Shown here piece after piece: positions 60,317 through 64,000 of a DNA stretch of 64,000 nucleotides. This DNA is from Burkholderia sp. Bp8992 (lineage in GTDB: Bacteria; Pseudomonadota; Gammaproteobacteria; Burkholderiales; Burkholderiaceae). Below the pieces are notes generated by a model that saw nothing but the letters and a program-made list of their open reading frames with translations, did not search any database and had not been told where the DNA came from. Location: NCBI RefSeq assembly GCF_003853705.1, contig NZ_QTQI01000005.1, positions 356,661 through 420,660 on the forward strand. Direction: 5' to 3'. Made by a program: the position numbers and the translations under genes. The number at the start of each line of letters is the position of its first letter. Position 1 is the first letter of the stretch.

Positions 60317-61045
60317 TCATTTTGCGAAGCTGCCCGGCCAGCCGACGATCCGCTTCGGGCGCGGCGGCGCGTATGTGCGGACCTTCGACGTCTTCAGCTT
60401 CAGGCGCACCAGCGACTCGGCGAGCGCGACCGCGGCCGACACGCCGTCGACGACCGGCACGCCCGTGCATTCCTCGATCTGCCGGTCGAGGCCGGCCATC
60501 CCGCCGCAGCCGAGGCAGATCACTTCCGCGTGATCGTCCTTCACCGCGCGCTGCGCCTGGCCGACGATCGACTCGATCGCGCGGGCCGGGTTTTCCTCGA
60601 GTTCGAGCACCGCGAGGCCGCTGGCGCGTACCGACGCGCAGCGCGCGTCGAGCCCGGCGAGCTTGAGCCGATCCTCGATCAGCGGCACCGTGCGGTCGAG
60701 CGTCGTGACGACCGAGTAGCGGTGGCCGAGCAGCATCGCGACGCTCGCGGCCGCTTCGGTGATGTCGACGACGGGCACCGTCAGCAGCTCCTGCAGCCCT
60801 TCGCGGCCGTGTTCGCCGTAGCCGGCCTGGATCACCGCGTCGTACGGTTCGTCGTAGCTCAACACGCGATCCATCACGGCGATCGCCGCGAGGTAGCTCT
60901 CGAAGTTGCCTTCGACCGACTCCGCGCCGAAGCGCGGCGTCAGCCCGACGATCTCCGTGCCGGGCGACGCGGCGGCCTGCGCCTGCGCGGCGATCGCGTC
61001 GGTGATCGACTCGGTCGTGTTGACGTTGACTACCAGGATCCTCAT
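60317..61045 (-). CDS. Asp/Glu/hydantoin racemase-family protein lacking the first catalytic Cys
   Basis: A 242-residue protein starting MRILVVNVNTTESITDAIAA, with the fold of hydantoin/allantoin racemases. The second catalytic cysteine is present (CLGCGGMAGL, Cys180), but the first, normally in an ACFGDPG motif, is replaced: AGYGEHG with Gly75. A two-base racemisation is thus unlikely; an isomerase, decarboxylase or lyase role is possible. It starts 22 bp after the NCS1 permease stop, so its substrate is probably what the permease imports. Confidence 0.8.
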   Translation of the reverse strand: MRILVVNVNTTESITDAIAAQAQAAASPGTEIVGLTPRFGAESVEGNFESYLAAIAVMDRVLSYDEPYDAVIQAGYGEHGREGLQELLTVPVVDITEAAASVAMLLGHRYSVVTTLDRTVPLIEDRLKLAGLDARCASVRASGLAVLELEENPARAIESIVGQAQRAVKDDHAEVICLGCGGMAGLDRQIEECTGVPVVDGVSAAVALAESLVRLKLKTSKVRTYAPPRPKRIVGWPGSFAK

Positions 61046-61067
61046 TGCGACTCCGTATGCGTGTGTG

Positions 61068-62618
61068 TCAGTGTTGCGCGCAGGCGACCGCGATGGATTC
61101 GCCCGAGCGCGCTTCGTATTGCCGTTTGCGATCGGCCAGCAGCCAGTACACGCTGCCCGCGATGGCCGCGCCGAGCAGCCAGGAGAACGGCGTCATCGCG
61201 CTGAAGGCCGGCACGACGGCGAGCGTGATCGAGATCAGCGCGGACGGCACGAGCGCCGCGAGTGCCTTGCGGTTCACGCCGCGCGTGTAGAAGTACGCGC
61301 CGGTCGGCGCTTCGGTATAGAGGTCGGGCACGTTTACGCGCTGCTTGCGCACGAGCCAGTAGTCGACCGTGATGATCCCGTACAGCGGGCCGAGCAGCGC
61401 GCCGAGTCCGGACAGGAAGTAGACGATCACGATCGGGCTGTTGTACAGGTTCCACGGCAGGATCAGCACGGCGATCGTCGCGCTGATCAGGCCCGCGCGG
61501 CGGAACGACAGGCGATGCGGCGCGAGGCTCGTCAGCACGAACGCCGGTGCGACGAAGTTCGCCATGATGTTCACGGCGACCGTCACGATCAGGAATGCGA
61601 GACAACCGAGCACGAGGAACAGCTTGTTCGGCACCGTCGCGATGATTTCCGTCGGGCTGTGGATGATGTGGCCGTTCAGCTTGAACTGCGCGCCGGCGAG
61701 CACGAAGCTGATCGTCGCGAACACGAGGATGTTGACCGGCAGGCCCCAGAAGTTGCCGACGCGCACCGTCTTCGCGCTTGGCGACGAACGGGCGAAATCG
61801 CAGAAGTTGAGCACCAGCGTGCCGTAGATCGCGAGCCACAGCGAGCCGCCCGCGAAGATTTCCGTCCACATCTTCAGGCCCGTCATCGGCTTGCCGATCG
61901 ACATCGCGAGATGGCCGCCCGTACGGCTGATCATCCACGCGGCGAGCGACAGTGTCGTGACGAGAATCACCGGGCCCGCGAGCCCCTCGTACTTGCGGAC
62001 CATTTCCATCCCGAACGTGAGGATGCCGATCTGCACGAGCCAGATCGCGACGAACGTGAGCCAGCCGAGCGTCGACAGCCCGAAGATCGCATTCTGGTCG
62101 AACGCGGCGAGGCCCGGCCAGATCGCCGTGAGCAGCACGCGCAGCACGACGGACGCGAGATAGGTCTGGATGCCGAACCAGGCGATCGCGATCACCGCGC
62201 GGATCATCGCGGGCAGCAGCGCGCCGTAGATGCCGAAGCTCATCCGGCTGATCACCGGGAACGGCACGCCGGTCTTCTGGCCCATGTAGCCGGTGAGGTT
62301 CATGAAGCAGTACACGAGCACCGCGCCGATCGCGAGCGATGCGAGCATCTGCCAGCCCGACAGGCCGAGCGCGAACAGCCCGATCGCGAACGAGTAGTTC
62401 GCGATGTTGTGCACGTCGTTGGTCCACAGCGCAAAGATGCTGTAGCGGCCCCAGGTCCGGCCCTCGGCCTTGGTCGGCGCGAGGTCGGGATTGTGCAGCC
62501 GCGGGCTCAGCGCGGGGTCGCGCGTGGCCGAACCGGGTCGATGCGATGCGTCGTCCGCGCCGGGCACGAGGCCCGGGCGGTGGGTGGCTTCCAGTTGCAC
62601 GCCGTTGTCTCCTTCCAT
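61068..62618 (-). CDS. NCS1-family nucleobase/allantoin/hydantoin permease
   Basis: A 516-residue 12-helix symporter of the NCS1 family (PucI, Mhp1, CodB): NPDLAPTKAEGRTWGRYSIF followed by ALWTNDVHNIANYSFAIGL, the conserved TM1 region, then TGVPFPVISRMSFGIYGALL and GPLYGIITVDYWLVRKQR. Substrates of the group are allantoin, hydantoins, cytosine and vitamins; the operon partner of the racemase family suggests a hydantoin or allantoin-like compound. Confidence 0.87.
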   Translation of the reverse strand: MEGDNGVQLEATHRPGLVPGADDASHRPGSATRDPALSPRLHNPDLAPTKAEGRTWGRYSIFALWTNDVHNIANYSFAIGLFALGLSGWQMLASLAIGAVLVYCFMNLTGYMGQKTGVPFPVISRMSFGIYGALLPAMIRAVIAIAWFGIQTYLASVVLRVLLTAIWPGLAAFDQNAIFGLSTLGWLTFVAIWLVQIGILTFGMEMVRKYEGLAGPVILVTTLSLAAWMISRTGGHLAMSIGKPMTGLKMWTEIFAGGSLWLAIYGTLVLNFCDFARSSPSAKTVRVGNFWGLPVNILVFATISFVLAGAQFKLNGHIIHSPTEIIATVPNKLFLVLGCLAFLIVTVAVNIMANFVAPAFVLTSLAPHRLSFRRAGLISATIAVLILPWNLYNSPIVIVYFLSGLGALLGPLYGIITVDYWLVRKQRVNVPDLYTEAPTGAYFYTRGVNRKALAALVPSALISITLAVVPAFSAMTPFSWLLGAAIAGSVYWLLADRKRQYEARSGESIAVACAQH

Positions 62619-62850
62619 GTGCGGGGCGCGAAGCCGGCCGCGTAGGGACGCAGCGCCGGCTCGGCCGCCGTGGACGTTATGTCTCGGATTTGTTCGCGAG
62701 TATGGGTGGCGGCCACGACGATGGGAAATTAAATATTCGGCTGGGCGTCATTTGAAAAATGAATGGAAGCCGTCCGCCGGCAACGGCCGGGTGCGGCACG
62801 CAAATTGCGGGTCAGCGGGCTCCATCCACATCGACATCAGCGGAGGTGTC

Positions 62851-63093
62851 ATGCAGCGATATTCATTTCGTCACGTATCGCGAGCCGTCTTCGCCGGCCT
62901 CCTGATTGCGGGCCTGGCGGCGGGCGCAGGCTGCCAGAAGAAGAGCGACTCCAGTTCAGACTCGGGTGCGACGAGCGGCATGTCGGCCGCGCCGTCCACC
63001 GCGCCGTCGGGCACGCCGAGCAGCGGGGCGGCCGGCGGCGGCGCGAGCCTGCCGGGTGCGGCCTCCGCGCCGGGCGGCGCAAGCGGCGGCTGA
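62851..63093 (+). CDS. Small low-complexity lipoprotein
   Basis: An 80-residue product with a lipoprotein signal ending AAGAGC (Cys28), then a disordered tail of Ser, Gly, Ala, Pro and Thr (KKSDSSSDSGATSGMS ...). No family is recognised; acts presumably as a small envelope lipoprotein or is an entericidin-like peptide. Start ATG 62851 has CGGAGG 5 bp before it. Divergent from the NCS1 permease gene. Confidence 0.6.
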   Translation: MQRYSFRHVSRAVFAGLLIAGLAAGAGCQKKSDSSSDSGATSGMSAAPSTAPSGTPSSGAAGGGASLPGAASAPGGASGG

Positions 63094-63300
63094 CGGGCGC
63101 TTGACCGGACGGGCGGCGTGCCTGCTGCGTGCGGGTGTGCCGTCCGCTTTTGTCGTGTGCGGTGCCGGGCAGGCACGCGCGCCGGGTGGCGCGTGTGCGC
63201 GCGGCCGCGCGCATGAAAGATTTGCAGGACCGTTGTAGCGATTTCCGGACCGGCGGCGACGGCGTGACGCCGGCGTACGCCGGCCGGGCAAGGAGGTGCG

Positions 63301-63849
63301 ATGCAGAACGCGGAATCGAACCCTACCCCGGAAAAGCAGCGCGAACAGATCGAGAAGAGCCCGGTGAAGACACCGGCGGCCGGCGACATGCCGGATGCCG
63401 CGACCCAGGCGGCGCAGGTGGCGCGGCGTCCGATGACGCCGGAGGCCATCGCCGGGAAAATGCCGACCGGCCTGCCGCCGATCGACGTCGCCGCGCATGC
63501 GGTCGACAGCGGCGATCCCGTGCGCCGGGCCGCCGGCCGGATCGTCACGCTCGACAACGCGAACATGGCGATGACCGACAACACGGTCGATGTCGACGGC
63601 AAGGGCATGGAGGCGCGCACCGGCGCGTCGGAACTGCAGGACAACGTGATCTATTCGAACGCCTCGCTCGACGAAGCGGTCGACACGCCCGATGAAGGGC
63701 TCGGCGGGATCGAGAGCCGTCCGTCCGGCAACCTGCCGCAGATCGCGACGCGGTCGGGCTGGCGCGTGCGCCATGTCGGCGATGTCGATGTCGAACACGG
63801 CAACGGTACGCGCGCCGAGCACGTGATCTGTCTCGAGCCGGTCGACTGA
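63301..63849 (+). CDS. DUF3005-type protein of unknown function
   Basis: A 182-residue hydrophilic protein without a signal or membrane helix. The C-terminal half (YSNASLDEAVDTPDEGLGGI, then ESRPSGNLPQIATRSGWRV and HVICLEPVD) resembles a domain (DUF3005) known mainly in Burkholderia; function unknown. The N-terminal 60 residues look disordered. Start ATG 63301, with AAGGAGGTGCG immediately upstream giving an ideal ribosome-binding site. Confidence 0.6.
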   Translation: MQNAESNPTPEKQREQIEKSPVKTPAAGDMPDAATQAAQVARRPMTPEAIAGKMPTGLPPIDVAAHAVDSGDPVRRAAGRIVTLDNANMAMTDNTVDVDGKGMEARTGASELQDNVIYSNASLDEAVDTPDEGLGGIESRPSGNLPQIATRSGWRVRHVGDVDVEHGNGTRAEHVICLEPVD

Positions 63850-63865
63850 TGCGGTAATCGGGGTC

Positions 63866-64000
<135 letters not shown>

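Overview
The window is a ~64 kb piece of a high-GC betaproteobacterial genome, almost certainly Burkholderia and most like the Burkholderia cepacia complex. The basis is GC-rich codon use, the many LysR/GntR regulators, orphan binding proteins, and a Tad locus with attached glycosyltransferase genes. No rRNA, tRNA or CRISPR array was seen. The last ~135 bases are a G/C homopolymer run that looks like a sequencing or assembly artefact, so the window probably ends at a contig end.

Layout. 0-2.3 kb: glycolate oxidase glcD (cut by the window edge), divergent from its FadR-type regulator glcC, with two identical operator-like palindromes between them; then the C-terminal remnant of an MFS transporter. 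2.3-5.5 kb: an islet of visibly lower GC carrying a secreted alpha/beta hydrolase, a glycine-zipper lipoprotein, a possible antitoxin-like small protein, and a DUF2975 membrane protein/XRE repressor pair, with a large AT-rich palindrome in the divergent promoter; a histidine-kinase fragment ends it. 5.5-9.4 kb: a GntR/UTRA regulator, paired operators, a fumarase-superfamily lyase and a DAACS symporter that has lost its conserved substrate-binding arginine. 9.4-11.2 kb: a graveyard of mobile-element pieces (IS66 TnpC tail, possible recombinase tail, internally deleted IS3 element). 11.2-15 kb: Lrp-type regulator divergent from ilvE, then an FUSC-type inner-membrane protein. 15-20.5 kb: a transketolase, ~1 kb of decayed sequence, a small membrane protein, a Nudix hydrolase and an NCS2 purine permease.

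20.5-26.4 kb: two divergent LysR/SDR pairs, an ABM-domain monooxygenase translationally coupled to an iron-type alcohol dehydrogenase/maleylacetate reductase, and a secreted protein of unknown function. 26.4-32.8 kb: a polyamine/acid-stress block with ornithine decarboxylase divergent from an AdiA-type arginine decarboxylase plus the PotE-type antiporter. 32.8-44 kb: a LysR gene, a glycolipid-binding family protein, and a sulfonate/sulfate-ester scavenging region (orphan SsuA-like protein, DUF427 protein, DppA-like binding protein, a TauD-family dioxygenase, an AtsK-type alkylsulfatase and a complete ABC importer). 

44-57.7 kb: a complete Tad/Flp pilus locus (flp, prepilin peptidase, cpaB, secretin, CpaD-like lipoprotein, cpaE, cpaF, tadB, tadC, tadD, tadE, tadG), with most later genes joined by ATGA or GTGA overlaps, facing a GT2 + GT87 glycosyltransferase pair. 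57.9-62.7 kb: an orphan SsuA-like binding protein, a LysR regulator, an Asp/Glu/hydantoin racemase-family protein lacking its first catalytic cysteine, and an NCS1 permease. 62.8-63.9 kb: a small low-complexity lipoprotein and a DUF3005-type protein.

No large unknown multi-gene system was found. The best leads are the lyase/altered-symporter operon, an SDR without the Tyr-Lys active site, the racemase-like protein without its first cysteine, the AT-rich palindrome in the low-GC islet, and the variable-looking hexamer tract inside the prepilin peptidase gene.
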